Source: Cunninghamia lanceolata (taxonomy: Eukaryota; Streptophyta; Pinopsida; Cupressales; Cupressaceae). From it: a stretch of 64,000 nt of DNA. Below are positions 47,231-58,900 of the stretch, piece after piece (the first letter of the stretch is position 1; every line of letters starts with the position of its first letter). A program made the translations under genes and the position numbers. The stretch is from assembly GCA_027924645.1 (NCBI GenBank), contig BSBN01001688.1, forward strand, positions 310,001-374,000, written 5' to 3'. The notes under the pieces were generated by a model. The model was not told the origin of the DNA, searched no databases, and saw only the letters and a program-made list of their open reading frames with translations.

Positions 47231-48828
47231 ACCCTTTTTCTACTCTGCAACTCATTTCTAGAATTTATACTTCTATTTTTAGTAAGTTCATGTTTTTCAT
47301 TCCTAATTGTATGAATTTAGTGTAGAAACCAGAACCATCTGATTTTCTATATTATAGTTGGATTTCTCCTTCTCTCCACCTTTGGCCTTTGTTCATGAGT
47401 AAATATGACAACTTCAAAACTATGAATACTTTTAGTATGTGCATGAAGATACCATCACGATCATACATCCACTTATTGTCAACTATTTCTAAGTGGAGAT
47501 CCATCAACTTGTCCTATAGACAATCTACTACTCTTCTCTTCATCACATTAAGATTATTGTAGGAGTAGGGAAATATTATGGAAATCTCTTTTACTTCTTC
47601 CACTTCCATATGTATTATCAACAATCTCGATCTGTCTTGAATACTACAAGGCAAACACTTTGTCGGATACATACTTTGGTAGCTTAGAAATCTCCCAAGT
47701 AAATCTATGTATCCTAATCGTCACACACCCTTGCCAAAATACTAGTCTACTCTATTAGAGCTACTTAGTAGCTGAATATTCTCAGTTGATATCCTTGGAT
47801 CTTGTTGGGTCTTGAAGTCGTAACTCCCAAATCCTAGAGCATTTCCTACCTTCAAGGCTAGGGGTTATCATCAAGAGGGAAAGATAGGAACTTATCAATA
47901 GATTGAGGACGGTTAAAAGCCAATTGATGAGAATGGATAATCTCTCCTACAATTTGAGCTCAACTAGACTCAAGAGAGTGTTCCTAGAGGTAATCCTCAA
48001 CAAGGTCTTATCACAATGAAAGGTGAACAAGATGAAATTTTGTAGTAGTATCCGATGTTTACTAGACCCCAAAGATTGTCACTAGGCCACAAACTAACCT
48101 ACTGCACATAAAACCTCTAATTGAGTTGAAACTACACCTTGTCGATGCACCCATAGATGGCAACATTATGATATCCCCACAACATAAATTCACTTAACAT
48201 TTCATACACAAACTACAAGGTGTAGACATACACGACATGATTCCCTAACATTTTATAGTTTGAGGTTGCTTAAGATTGTTCTCTAGTTATACTACTAAAT
48301 CATGAAATGCTTGTGAAATCGTAATCTACTCCTACAACTAATAGGATAGAGGATAGACAAAATAAAGAGTGTTTGATCCCTCACCAATACGGATTGGTTC
48401 CTACTCCATTGGAAAAAATAGTCATGAACGATAAGGAGGAAGGAAATACATATAGCCAATGGCATGAAAGCACAATGACACTAAGAAGTATGGATGCAAA
48501 CAAAATTTTAGCACAATTGCAATTCAAACACTATAAACGAAACCCATGGACCAATTCCATGAACAAACTAGAGAACACAACTTCCTTTATCAAAGACAAG
48601 ATGAATGAAAGAGATGATCTCCCTCAAACCAAAGATGCATTCACCATTTAGCTACAACAAATGATGTCTTTTACCTGCATGCATCAAGTTGTGAATAATA
48701 CTTGTGAAGTGAAGGCTAGAACTCTACCATGAACATTATTATTGCAGGGTAACCATAAATAATGGGTGCATGACCTAGTCTATGCCAAATCATGTATATT
48801 CTTAGCAACAAGTATGAAACATTGAATA
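47231..48828. other. Intergenic DNA, no gene recognised
   Basis: AT-rich, no domain-like frames. A 92-codon plus-strand frame at 48373-48651 looks protein-like in composition (HYKRNPWTNSMNKLENTTSF) but matches nothing I know and lacks context. Confidence 0.4.
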
Positions 48829-50903
48829 CTAGGTTAGCATCAATACACATAGATCAAGGAAAACATCCATCATCAAATGCAATATTGTTATACCTGCTGA
48901 CCTCTTCATGTGAACTAAGGGAAAAGGAGAAAACCTCCAATTCACATGGCAAAGAAAAATATACCTGGGCACAATCTTGATCTTCACGAAGAAGGGCTTG
49001 TTCTTGCAAGTCAAACTAAAAGGCCTCAAGCTTAGGCATACCCTCAAATCGAGTTGAAAAATGTTAATCTTCAACTTGGCATATGTCTTGTAGCTCAACA
49101 TCTTCTTCACATGTATGTTGGTCCCATACAAAGGACTCAAAATCAAGCACACCACTATCATCCATGGCAATAGAAACTTGACCTTCATCACAAAGGAAAG
49201 TGTCATAATCACAAGTGTCATCATCAAATTCTTGGACAATATGTGGCCAACATACATCGCTTTCACTTATGCTGGTACACTCTTGAATGCCTAAATCATA
49301 AGCATAATTTGAGTTGCAGTTCAAACCATCAACACAAATGTTAGCACTATGAGACACTTCATGTGAAGAATCAATTTCTCCAAATTGTCTCTATGTTTCT
49401 TTTCATTTAGGTAACTTTCTATTTCATAGTTGCTGCTGAAATTAAACTGATGACACATTTATTCTTCCTCATTCATCATAACAATATTTTTTTGTGACCC
49501 ACTTAAAGCACACTCAACATGGGGAAGACAACAAATCTTGCAAGAAAGAAATAGGTTCTCATATGCATCCACATGTTCACCAACTTCACAATCATCAAAG
49601 GAAAATTATTCAAATTGAAAATCAATGTCTTTTGCATCACATGCATGTGCACACTCCTCATAATCAGTTTCATCAATCGATCCATCTGATTTCTCATTCG
49701 TGCACACACCTTCCTATTTGTCCACGTAACTACCACAAACTATAAGGCCACATACTTAATTCTCAAATTGAAGGTCATCATGCATTTCATCATTATCATC
49801 TTCAACTGATGACCTATCCAACTAAAGGTAAGTGCATACACTACCTTCATCATCTACATTGCTTTCATATGATGCACCATCTTCATTTTCTACTTGCTTG
49901 ATCACACAATCATAGTGATCCACCACTATAGTCACTTGAGATATTGCATCCACTTGGTTGCTACTCATAGCAACTTATTTATTACCGACATAACTTGCAT
50001 TTGAGGATAACAATTTTGTAATGTGTTCATTTCTCATTTTTTCAACATAGTCTAAGCATCGGTAAGCTTGATGCATGCTTATTAACTTCAAATCCTCCTA
50101 CAATGAACTTAAATTAGCCTCATAGGCTTCAAAGAACATATCAATGCAAGAAGGCATGTTAGGTTTGGAAACACATGGGATTCTGGAAAGGGAAATAACA
50201 AACCTGTGATTGAAGTTCATATTAGACTCTCCCTTTTGCCTTCTGATATTTTCTAATTCCGGGATAAGAGCAATAGGGTCTACTTTCTTGCAAATTCTTT
50301 AACAAATGCAACCACAAGGTCCTTCCAAGCAACAAAGGAATATTCTAGAAAAGTAACAAGCCGTCTTCATACCTTTCCAGATAGAGACCTAAAAAAAATG
50401 TCATCCACATACATCTTCATCTTCAAATTGAAACTTTTCCATAAATTTTGAAAACTTATCAACATGTGTGTCCCCATCATGCATATCTACCCATCAAATC
50501 TAGTCATGTGGGTGAAGACCTTGGCTGTCATGGTTTTCATTTCATAATCAAACCAAGACAGGTCTATCTATTTTTAAATGGCATCTAAGGGAATGATAGG
50601 AGATTGGACAACTTGGCATTTGATAGTAGCAGAGTGAGCATTAGATTGCAACCTAGACCCGAGTAGCTTAATTTGATTATCATAATCTTTAAGCTGCTTA
50701 ACACTTTCATTTTTCTTTTGTATGGATGCATGTAGGTTAATGCATGGGTTCACAAAGGATGAAAGGCTACTAGAATAGCATGAACGAGCATCACTAGAAT
50801 AGTCATGGGCATAAAATCCACTGTAGTTTCTAGAGTCTGAAACATAAGAAGATGCATATGAACAAGCATCCCTAGAGTAATCTTTGTCAAACAAGGGAGC
50901 CAT
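48829..50903 (-). pseudogene. Degraded Ty3/gypsy gag-type region (element C)
   Basis: Reading leftward from the ATG at 50903, a 109-codon Ser/Tyr/Asp-rich N-terminus (MAPLFDKDYSRDACSYAS) gives way to a gag-like core with many stops: ELENIRRQKGESNMNFNHRF, then a helix ending in DLKLISMHQAYRCLDYVEKM. The 'NIRRQKGES...FNHRF' pattern is typical of Retrotrans_gag in plant gypsy elements. The part left of 49900 is Asp/Glu/Cys-rich and without known motifs. Protease and RT are absent, so the element is truncated or was non-autonomous. Confidence 0.5.
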
Positions 50904-52532
50904 AAATAGAACATACTACCATACAGGGTAGAAAATATAGGTATTACAACTATTTTTTTCTTTACCAAGAAAGAAATATACATCTCAAAAGATAGGAAGA
51001 AAAAACCATGTGTACCTTTTTACCAATTGCTGCAAATTTAACAAACAAATACGTCAAATAATAGTTCATTTTTAAAGACCCAAAAGCAAATGTGAAAGAT
51101 TGTGAAGAGGAAGGTGTAATAGGGTGTTTTTGGTCCTCAAGATTGTGCTAAGAACACAAGAGGAGAGCATACACACCACTCTTGGACGACCAACAACTTC
51201 TTCACCAAACACTTGTTCTTTTAAAATCCCAAAATGAAATGTGATACAAGCAACCTATTTAACTAAAGATATAAAGGTTGAAATGAATGCACCTTATGTT
51301 TTCTCCTTAGCTTCCGGTTAGTAGATCCCTTTTTGATGTAGCTCTATTCAGGCCAATGTTTTCCCTACACACAAATCAAAACAACAAAGCAAAAAACACA
51401 ATACAAAATTTCTAGCAAAAATAATAAAGTTAAAATGTTGAAATGAAGATCGGATCGATGAAAGCTGAGAGGCAAATCGCAGGCAGATCCCAACCTCTTA
51501 CTACACCTTGGATTAAAAAAATAGACATATACAATGTTGTGGGCTATTGGAAAATGTTCAAAAGAGGCGTGGACCTCTGTTCATTTGGCATCACCCCAGT
51601 TTGCTAGTTGACAACTCACACCCCTATTTGGTGGTCAATGCCTCCCCTGTGTGGCACAACAAACAAATACTACATCAAATAATGTCAAAAAGGCTTATGA
51701 GAAAAATAAACCAAAAAAACTGAGGCTAGTGAGTTCCTGATTGTTGGAGAGAACACACACGACATTGAAGACACAAATGGAGCGTGGCCACTTTACGTCA
51801 ATCTGATCTGCAATAGTTAGATTAATAGACAAAGTGATCTGCAAAAAAAAAGTATCTATCAATCTTTATCTTATTTTGTTTTAAATAGCGATTGGAAATA
51901 GAATGTTTGGAGCGTGGCCACTTTACTTCAATCTGATCTGCAATAGATAGATTGATCTACAATAGATAGATTAATAGATAGATTGATAGCAACAAAACAA
52001 TTACAAAACAATAGATAGCAATAGACGTTGATGGGCCGATAGGGGTGTTGTGGGTCATTGGTGGCTGAGTTGAAACAGGGACTGAAAGCTTGAACTCTCT
52101 ATGGCAAGGGGGACTATGGTGGCTAAGTCACCCTTCTTGGGATCAATCGCCGGTGCATAAACTGCGTAAGGCAGACCAAATGTTATTACAATCTTGAACA
52201 CAATAGCATTCCATGCGCCTAAGTTGTGAGATACTCTAAACTCCCCTGTGTGTAAACCACCTATTGTGAAGCGAAGCAGTACGCAAACAATGACAACTCC
52301 AAGAAGCTGGACAATCCAATACAGAAAATATCTGAGTAGTGATATATTTCCACCAACAAGAGCGGCCAGAGGCCAAAGGTTATGAAGGCAGAAACCTCAA
52401 ATAAGAACAGTGAGCAATGTCCCAAAAAAACAAATGCCCAATCACAACGCCATAGTCAAGATTGTGACCAAAATTTGAGCCTCAACAAAGAGAGGTGATT
52501 GTGAGATGAAGAGCTTCAAATTGGTATTGAAG
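50904..52532 (-). other. Leader of element C
   Basis: Non-coding sequence between the primer site and gag. Around 51100-51200 it matches (inverted) the leader-like DNA at 36636-36740. A direct repeat of GGAGCGTGGCCACTTTAC plus ~25 bases lies at about 51780 and 51909, followed by TAGATAGATT-type simple repeats. Confidence 0.5.
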
Positions 52533-52550
52533 TCACGGTGGGAGCCAAAA
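52533..52550 (-). other. Primer binding site of element C
   Basis: On the minus strand, TTTTGGCTCCCACCGTGA follows the LTR end directly. It resembles the TTTGGCGCCCACCGTGGGG-type sites of plant gypsy elements, with a G-to-T change in the middle of GGCGCC. Confidence 0.5.
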
Positions 52551-53619
52551 TGTGAACATTAGAAATGTAGAATAAACAACAATGATTCAAACAAAAGGAA
52601 TACATAGAGATACCCATAAATCTATGCTACACAATACAGCAAGATAAAAACTATGAATGTAAATATAACTATCAACAATCAAACCAAATAACTTTATTGT
52701 TTATATATTGTGATCCTCGTGCTCTCATATTCACATAACCGATATAGTGCTTTGATGATTGAGTGCTTGAGTGCTTCGAGAATAAGGCTAAGATAATGAA
52801 CGTGAGTCGAGAATCAAAACGATAGCATAAGGCTACAATGAGAAGTGATTGAAAATGGCTTAGAGGAGGCAGGTTTATATGCTTTTCCTTGAAAGGAATG
52901 GAGGGTTGAGATCGAAGGAATTCAAAATTATGATCAACGGTTGAGAATTGATGAGACAACAAGCCATGAGTTAACTAAGGAGTCAGGTCCAAAAATCAAG
53001 AGATTGAATGAGTTAACTAAGGAGTTACATTTCGAATATCAAGGAAATTGACATGCTAACTCAAATTCAATTTTGAAGATGGAGATTGAGTTGAGACAAA
53101 AATCCATGGAATTAGGAATTTAAATAATAATATTTGATTATTATTATTTATCATCCAAACATGTGAAGAAATAAATAATATTTTATTATTTATTTTAAGA
53201 AGCAACATGAAGGAAATTAAATAAATTTGATTTGTTTATTTAATTTGAGAAGATGTTAGATAATTAAATAATTTTTAGATTATTTAATCATGAGAGAGAT
53301 AGAGAGAATAATTAAATATAATTTATTTAATTATTAGGAGAGAGGGAAAATAATTAAATTTAATTTAATTATTTTTGGAAGAATAGTTAGATTAATTAAA
53401 TAATTAATATTATTTAATTATTTTTGGAGGAATAATTAACTTTAGACGAATAATTAGCTTAATTAAATAATTGACATTATTTAATTATTTTTAGAAGAAA
53501 GGGGAATAATTAGATTTAATTAAATAATAATAATTATTTAATTATTAAGGGAATTAGAAGAAATATGAAAGCATGATGAAAAGGCAAATAACACTTTATG
53601 TTAATTTTAGGTGTCTAAA
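52551..53619 (-). repeat. 5' LTR of element C
   Basis: About 1069 bp. On the minus strand it begins TTTAGACACCTAAAATT (TG altered to TT), similar to the LTR at 42770, and ends CTAATGTTCACA before the primer site. A TATA-like CATATAAACC lies near 52875-52885. The U3 is filled with AT palindromes. No target duplication can be tested because the 3' LTR is absent. Confidence 0.6.
53110..53560. repeat. Array of AT-rich hairpins
   Basis: Eight to ten short perfect or near-perfect palindromes follow each other at ~40-60 base spacing, for example AAATAATATTTGATTATT, AATAATATTTTATTATT, AATTAAATAATTTTTAGATTATTTAATC-type and AAATAATTAATATTATTT. They are separated by short GAGAGAGA/GGAAGAAT spacers. A shorter version is in the LTR at 42886-43065. 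Confidence 0.8.
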
Positions 53620-54211
53620 GGTGCATATAAGAATTCATCCATTAGGTTTAGTTATAGGTACAATATTGGAAGTTCAAGGGAAATAATCAATAGGTTTAAT
53701 GAAAATAGATTGTAACATTTTCTCAAGTTCCCCTTTAACCATTAATATAATTCATGGGTGTATCTTTCTAATCTTTTATTTCACGGGTTTAGTGTAAAGA
53801 TGAAGAACAATTTTATGCATAACAACTTCCTTAGTTATACTCGACATGTCTTGTTAAGTCCATGCAAATAAGTCACCAAAGTCTTGGAGTGATGTAGATA
53901 TATTAAATCATTTAAAATCATTCAAGTATTCTCCAAATTTTAACATTTTCTTTATCAAACTTATCCATTTCAACATGAAAGTTACCTCCAATAACTAATG
54001 TGTTTGTATCCTGAATGAATAGTTTAGTAGCTAAATCATAAATTAGAAGGACTGCTTAGTAGAGGAGAGGTTTCACCAAAATAAGAACAAGTCTCAAGAA
54101 CATACGGGAAACCTCTATCATGATGAAACTTAGGTAAATCCTCATAAATGTTACACATATGATTCTTAACATTGTCATTGATGTCAACACTGTCATGGAA
54201 GTGTGATGATG
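53620..54211. other. Intergenic DNA, no gene
   Basis: AT-rich sequence outside the element C LTR; nothing recognised. Confidence 0.45.
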
Positions 54212-54415
54212 TTCATGGTTGGATGCCATGTCCTATCCAGCAGAGAGGACATAGTTCATGGTTGGATGTCATGTTGAATATAAAGTGTGATGGTGTTCAT
54301 GGTTGGATGCCATGTCCTATCCAACAGAAAGGACATAGTTCATGGTTGGATGCCATGTTGAATATAATGAGATTACTGAAGTTCATGGTTGGATGTCATG
54401 CCTTGATCAGTATAG
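54212..54415. repeat. ~42-bp tandem array with alternating units
   Basis: Five units begin TTCATGGTTGGATGYCATG at 54212, 54255, 54296, 54339 and 54382. Units 1 and 3 share the tail TCCTATCCARCAG, and 2 and 4 share TTGAATATAA, so the array has an AB-AB higher-order structure. Confidence 0.9.
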
Positions 54416-54468
54416 AGTTAAGTATGGAGCTATATTAATATGGGAATTAGAAGCACTAAGATGATTAG

Positions 54469-55023
54469 AGGTGTTGGAAGATCATGTTACTGGTGGCTTG
54501 GAGTATTTTATGATCTCTCCTATTGTTCCTAAGAATGCATGCATTGATACAAAGAAGGTCTGGCCTCCGGAAGTTGGTGACAATCTCTACTACAGGATGA
54601 CTAACTGTGAAGATCGTCTGGGAGATTGCTCTACATTCCTCCGCATTAGCAGTTATGGCTATGCAGTTTGGAACTATGTTCAAGGTATAGTGAAGGTGAT
54701 AACTCCAAAGTTTCAGATCATCCACCCTTCAGTTGTGAAAGTTATGCATGATAGAGTACCGACATGTGTCCTGGCAGAGTAAGGTAGTGTTGAAGGCTTG
54801 TTGGGATGCTTCACATTCCTCTGGATGTGAAATTTTTACTTTGCAATTTTGTGGACATGTTTATGGAAGTATATTACATATTTTCTTGTTGTTTCAGGGT
54901 TCTTGGTGATCCACAAGCTCAATTTTTCAATGACAATATGTTACAGTGTGTTCCAGATGACTTGTTCCCAGAGTTCATGATTGGAGATGTATGGCACAAA
55001 ATCCTTGATGTGCGGAGGTAAAA
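54469..55023 (+). pseudogene. Two-exon fragment of an unidentified gene
   Basis: An open stretch (about 54469-54779) encodes YFMISPIVPKNACID, KVWPPEVGDNLYYRM and SSYGYAVWNYVQG, with normal protein composition. It ends at a donor-like GA|GTAAGG (about 54779), and an acceptor-like TTTTCTTGTTGTTTCAG ends at 54897-54898. Joining the two keeps the frame and adds ~41 codons (VLGDPQAQFFNDNM, MIGDVWHKILDVRR) to a TAA at 55019-55021. An acceptor-like TTAG also precedes the first stretch. I do not recognise the family. It may be the 3' end of a host gene or a gene fragment captured by a retroelement; upstream exons are not visible. Confidence 0.45.
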
Positions 55024-56128
55024 GAGGGTTTGGAGATGTATGAGTCCTGTAGACTCATCTAGAAGAGTTTCGTGAAGATCCTTCTTATTTCCAATACCAC
55101 ACAAGGTTTTCAAGTTATTGTGGCCGTTATGCTTCAAGTTTCATATGTCTTTGCTTAAGGTTGTCCTATTTTCAAATGAGCAGAGTGTGCGGATGTAATC
55201 CCTTGATGTTTGATGTTGTGAAGAATGTTTTGGACCTAGTTAAGCAAGTGTTGATGTCCACAAGGCATGGATCTTCTACCGGTGTAGCATGTAGTCTTGT
55301 TTAGGACTTGTCCCCTACACGTTTCATATTGTGTGTTGTTTGGTCGCCTTGTAAATATATTTTCATGTTGTCTCTGGCTGACAAGAAATGTAATCAATGT
55401 AATATCATGTATACATTGTAAATCAAATTGACTTAGGTGGGTGTTATTGCAAAGTGATTAATAAGGCTCGCAAGCAAAAGGAGCAGAATGAATGCATTAT
55501 GATGTGCGACTGAAGGAGAAAGAGCAGGAGTTGTAGATGTTGTTCTGATTCATCTTGAAGATATATCTGTGACAGTGATCAAGTGTAGAGTGTTCCTAAC
55601 TAATCCAATCATTGGAAGGAAGGGCGCAGAGGCAAAAGTGCAATCATCAAAGTTGTGAATTTCAATGTTAGTTTTTTAGGTAGTAGATGGATTGTCATAT
55701 TGTAATCTTTTCTAAGTTTGTTCTCAATTCAGGGAGTAGTTGCTTCCTTGGGAGTGACCCTAAAACAAAGTATTCAGGGAGTTGTATCTTCCTTGGGTGT
55801 GACCCTAAATCAAAGTCTTCAAGGAGTAGTAGCTTCTTTGGGTTGTAGCTTTGAAACAAAGTCTGCAGGGAGTAGTTGCTTCCTTGGGTTGTAGCCCTAA
55901 AACAAAGTTGTTATTTGAGCTTCGTATATTGTGAGTTAATCCTCACAGTGGTTTTTCTTTTCTTTGTTTTTCCATGTATATCTAGTGTTATGTGTTTATG
56001 TGCATTGTGTTGATCTTTCATGTTTATGTTAATACTATAATACTTAAGTTTTGATCTACTTCGAAGGATTTGAAGTTTGTTTAGATACTGATTCACCCCC
56101 CTCTCAGTATCTTGGTGTGTCCAATAAT
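55024..56128 (+). repeat. Ty1/copia 5' LTR region (start uncertain)
   Basis: The DNA before the copia primer site should be its 5' LTR, ending near CTTGGTGTGTCCA (about 56123). The start could not be placed because the 3' LTR is beyond the window. It includes the 45-bp array at 55727-55908. Part of the left portion may instead belong to the gene fragment's 3' region. Confidence 0.5.
55727..55908. repeat. 45-bp tandem repeat in the copia LTR
   Basis: Four units start at about 55727, 55772, 55817 and 55863, of form CAGGGAGTAGTTGCTTCCTT plus GGGTGTGACCCTAAAACAAAGT. Confidence 0.9.
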
Positions 56129-56141
56129 TGGTATCAGATCC
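56129..56141 (+). other. Primer binding site of the copia element
   Basis: TGGTATCAGATCC, a variant of the initiator-methionine tRNA site, 44 bases before the gag ATG. Confidence 0.75.
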
Positions 56142-56184
56142 AAGTTCCTCTAAAGTAAGCTTAACCACTTGAGGAAGGTCTGGG

Positions 56185-56382
56185 ATGGCACAAAATGGAT
56201 CCAATAAGATACCTAGGTTTGATGGTACAAATTATGCCTTTTGGAAGCTAAGGATGGAAGCCTACATCAATTCTCTAGGGTGCAGAGTTTGGGAATCTGT
56301 TAAGACTAGTTACATAGGTCTTGCTACTATTCCTATAGACTTAAATGAAGTTAAGAAGTATGATAACAATGCCAAGGCAAAG
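56185..56382 (+). pseudogene. gag: Ty1/copia gag, N-terminal part
   Basis: The ATG at 56185 opens a frame with IPRFDGTNYAFWKLRMEAYI, the DUF4219/UBN2 start typical of plant copia Gag, the capsid protein of the element. It runs cleanly to 56382, where the chromovirus (element B) interrupts it. Past that element and one copy of the CAAAG duplication, the same frame continues at 63804. The gag therefore looks intact except for the insertion. Confidence 0.85.
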
Positions 56383-57724
56383 TGATGCAGAGTTTACGCA
56401 GCAGAACGAAGAAAACAATTCAAAAATACAGAACTGTTGCTGTGGTTGAACCTTTGAACCACTTGAACTAACTAAACCGCTAAACCTACAGACACTGAAC
56501 CATTGAACCTTCATGAGCCGTTGAACCTTGCCATTATCAGTTCAATATACTTCCATCGCTTCGACTTAATGCTGTCGACAATTACCAGTTGGACCGCCGA
56601 ACCATTGAACTGGTTCAACTGTCGGTTCAACTATTGCAATACTTAATACTATCAGCGATGAACCACTGCACCTGTGGAACCGTTGAACCATTGAATTGGT
56701 TCCACCACCCGCAAACATCTACTGTCGGTTCCCCCGATATGCTTCAACCCGATACACAAATGCGATATACACATGAAATGTACTCAGGTACATTAGCGAT
56801 ATACACACTGCTTGTATATTCAATGAACAACATGAACTTAACCCAAAAGGACTCTTATACATACCTTTCTTCACCAGATATACACAGGCTAATACTCGCA
56901 TACAAAAATGATATACTCACAAACTGTTCTAGCATGCAATTGAAGTATATATATATAAAATGTATATTTGAATCTCATGCCAATAACCTCCTCTGTAACA
57001 AATTTTGCAGTTTCTATTCTGCCATGACCATGAACAAAAAAGAAACAAAATAGAAAACTATTGTACAAAGCCCATTCCACTGATTTCACAGAAATCCAAC
57101 AGTGGAATGGTTTTAATCGTGCATCTCGACAATAGAAAAGCTAAATTCAATACAAAACAATTCTATACAGATAATATACACAGGACAATTCGATACACAG
57201 GGAATTTACACAGAATCCAGAATTTGATAAAACACAACTGACAGAACTTCTATTTCTTCATTCCAATTTCGTCTCTCTATGTCTCAAGGAACACAGGCTG
57301 ATTACAGAGATTCATACATTTGATAATTCCAAAGGATGGAAAAGCCAACCTTTCCTCAACCACCTCTGCCTATTTTTATATTCAACTCCCCTGTTATGAT
57401 TTTGCTTAATCAAGATTAAGCCAAAACCCTAACTAATCACACGACACATGTTTGGCACAAGACAACACTACACCTAACTACATGACACATTGATTTAATC
57501 ATCCACATACCCCAAATGTCTAATGATGTCCAAATTGGCTTATTAGGATGCTAAATTTGTGACTTCAGTTCTCATGGTGGGGTCGGTTCTCATGGTGGGG
57601 TCTTTTAAACATGAAATGTCAACACAAATACTACATGACAACATGAAATGTATAAACATATTAAAAACCTTCTTCTTCTCCCTCAGATGTATATTTATCT
57701 TGTTGAAGGGGTACTCCTGCACCA
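56383..57724 (-). repeat. 3' LTR of element B
   Basis: 1342 bp, the same ends as the right copy. It contains several GAACCRTTGAAC-type short repeats around 56450-56700. The pol frame runs about 60 bases into it. Confidence 0.95.
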
Positions 57725-57957
57725 TACTCCCCGGGAGAAGAGATCTCAAGCCCACTTGAGATCAGAGTTTGAAGGTCTGCACCATGGTTTGTGATTTGAT
57801 CTTCAGTCATCCAAACTGGCTCTGAATCAGGTTTCCCGTGCCAAGCCACCAAGTATTCCATGTACTCTTTGTTCCTTTTCTTCTTTGTCACTCTTGAGTC
57901 TAATATCTTCTTCAATTTTGGTGGATCCTACTTACGAATATCATCATCTACTGCATC
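57661..57957 (-). pseudogene. pol: Chromodomain end of pol, element B
   Basis: After stops at about 57958 and 57928 the frame reads KKILDSRVTKKKRNKEYMEY and LVAWHGKPDSEPVWM, a chromodomain (EYLVxWxGxP...W). It continues across the LTR boundary at 57724 and stops at TAA 57661, so the last ~20 codons are encoded by the LTR. Confidence 0.8.
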
Positions 57958-58900
57958 CTACAATGGTTCCTGTTCTACATCTGCATTCTGCTTGTATGGA
58001 GTTAAATCACATATATTAAAAATGGGTGACAATCCAAGATTAGGAGGAAGTTAGATCTCATAAGCATTCTGCCCACACTTCTTCAAAATCTGACATGGTC
58101 CAATCTTCCTCTGCATTAGCTTAGTATATTTACCTTTTGGGAGCCTCTCCTTCTTCAGATTAACCCATACCAAATCTCCAACATCAAATTGTACATCTCT
58201 CTTCTTCTTATCAGCATATGCTTTGTACTTCAATGTAGTTTGTTGGAGTTGTGTCTTGACTTGATCATGCACCTCTTTGATGGCTGGTGCAAAAGCTTCT
58301 CCATCTGCACTAATAGACTCTCCTGTAGGTAGATCTCTCAACTCCAAAATACTCCTGGGATAAATACCATATACCACCTGAAAAGGTGACATCCCTGTAC
58401 TCCTATTGATAGTGTCATTATAGGAAAATTCTGCTTGTGATAGAATGTTATCCCACTTCTCTCCATGCTACCTTGTCAAACACCTTAACAAATTTCCCAA
58501 TGAACGGTTAACTACTTTAGTTTGACCATCTGTCTGAGGATGGTAGGCTGATGAGAAGGATAAATTTGTTCCAAGCTTCTTCCAAAGAGTCCTCCAAAAG
58601 TGGCCAATAAACTTCACATCTCTATTTGACACTATGCTCAATGGCAAACCATGTATCCTCACTCTCTTTGAAAAAAAGATCTGCAACATATGAAGCATCA
58701 CAAGTGGTTTTGCATGGCAAGAAGTGTGCCATTTTACTAAATCTGTCTACTACAACAAAAACACTATCATATTTCTTCCTTGTTCTAGGCAAACCCAATA
58801 TAAAGTCCATGCTTCTGCTCTCCCACGACCTAGAAGGAATGGGTAGTGGCTGATACAAACCTGCATTAGTGGATCTCCCTTTTGCTTTCTGACATATCAC
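57958..58900 (-). pseudogene. pol: Integrase of element B
   Basis: It should insert the element DNA. Starts with [12 protein letters not shown] after a TGA at 58901-58903 that replaces the first Cys of the zinc finger's Cys pair. The core has SMDFILGLP (first Asp). A one-base gain near 58651 shifts the frame. The second Asp motif reads IVSNRD (Asp to Asn) and the Glu motif DGQTKVVN (Glu to Lys), so two of three catalytic residues are lost, both by changes explained by G-to-A. A TAG at 58468-58470 and another stop at 58051 follow; the GPCQILKK region is still recognisable. Confidence 0.9.
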
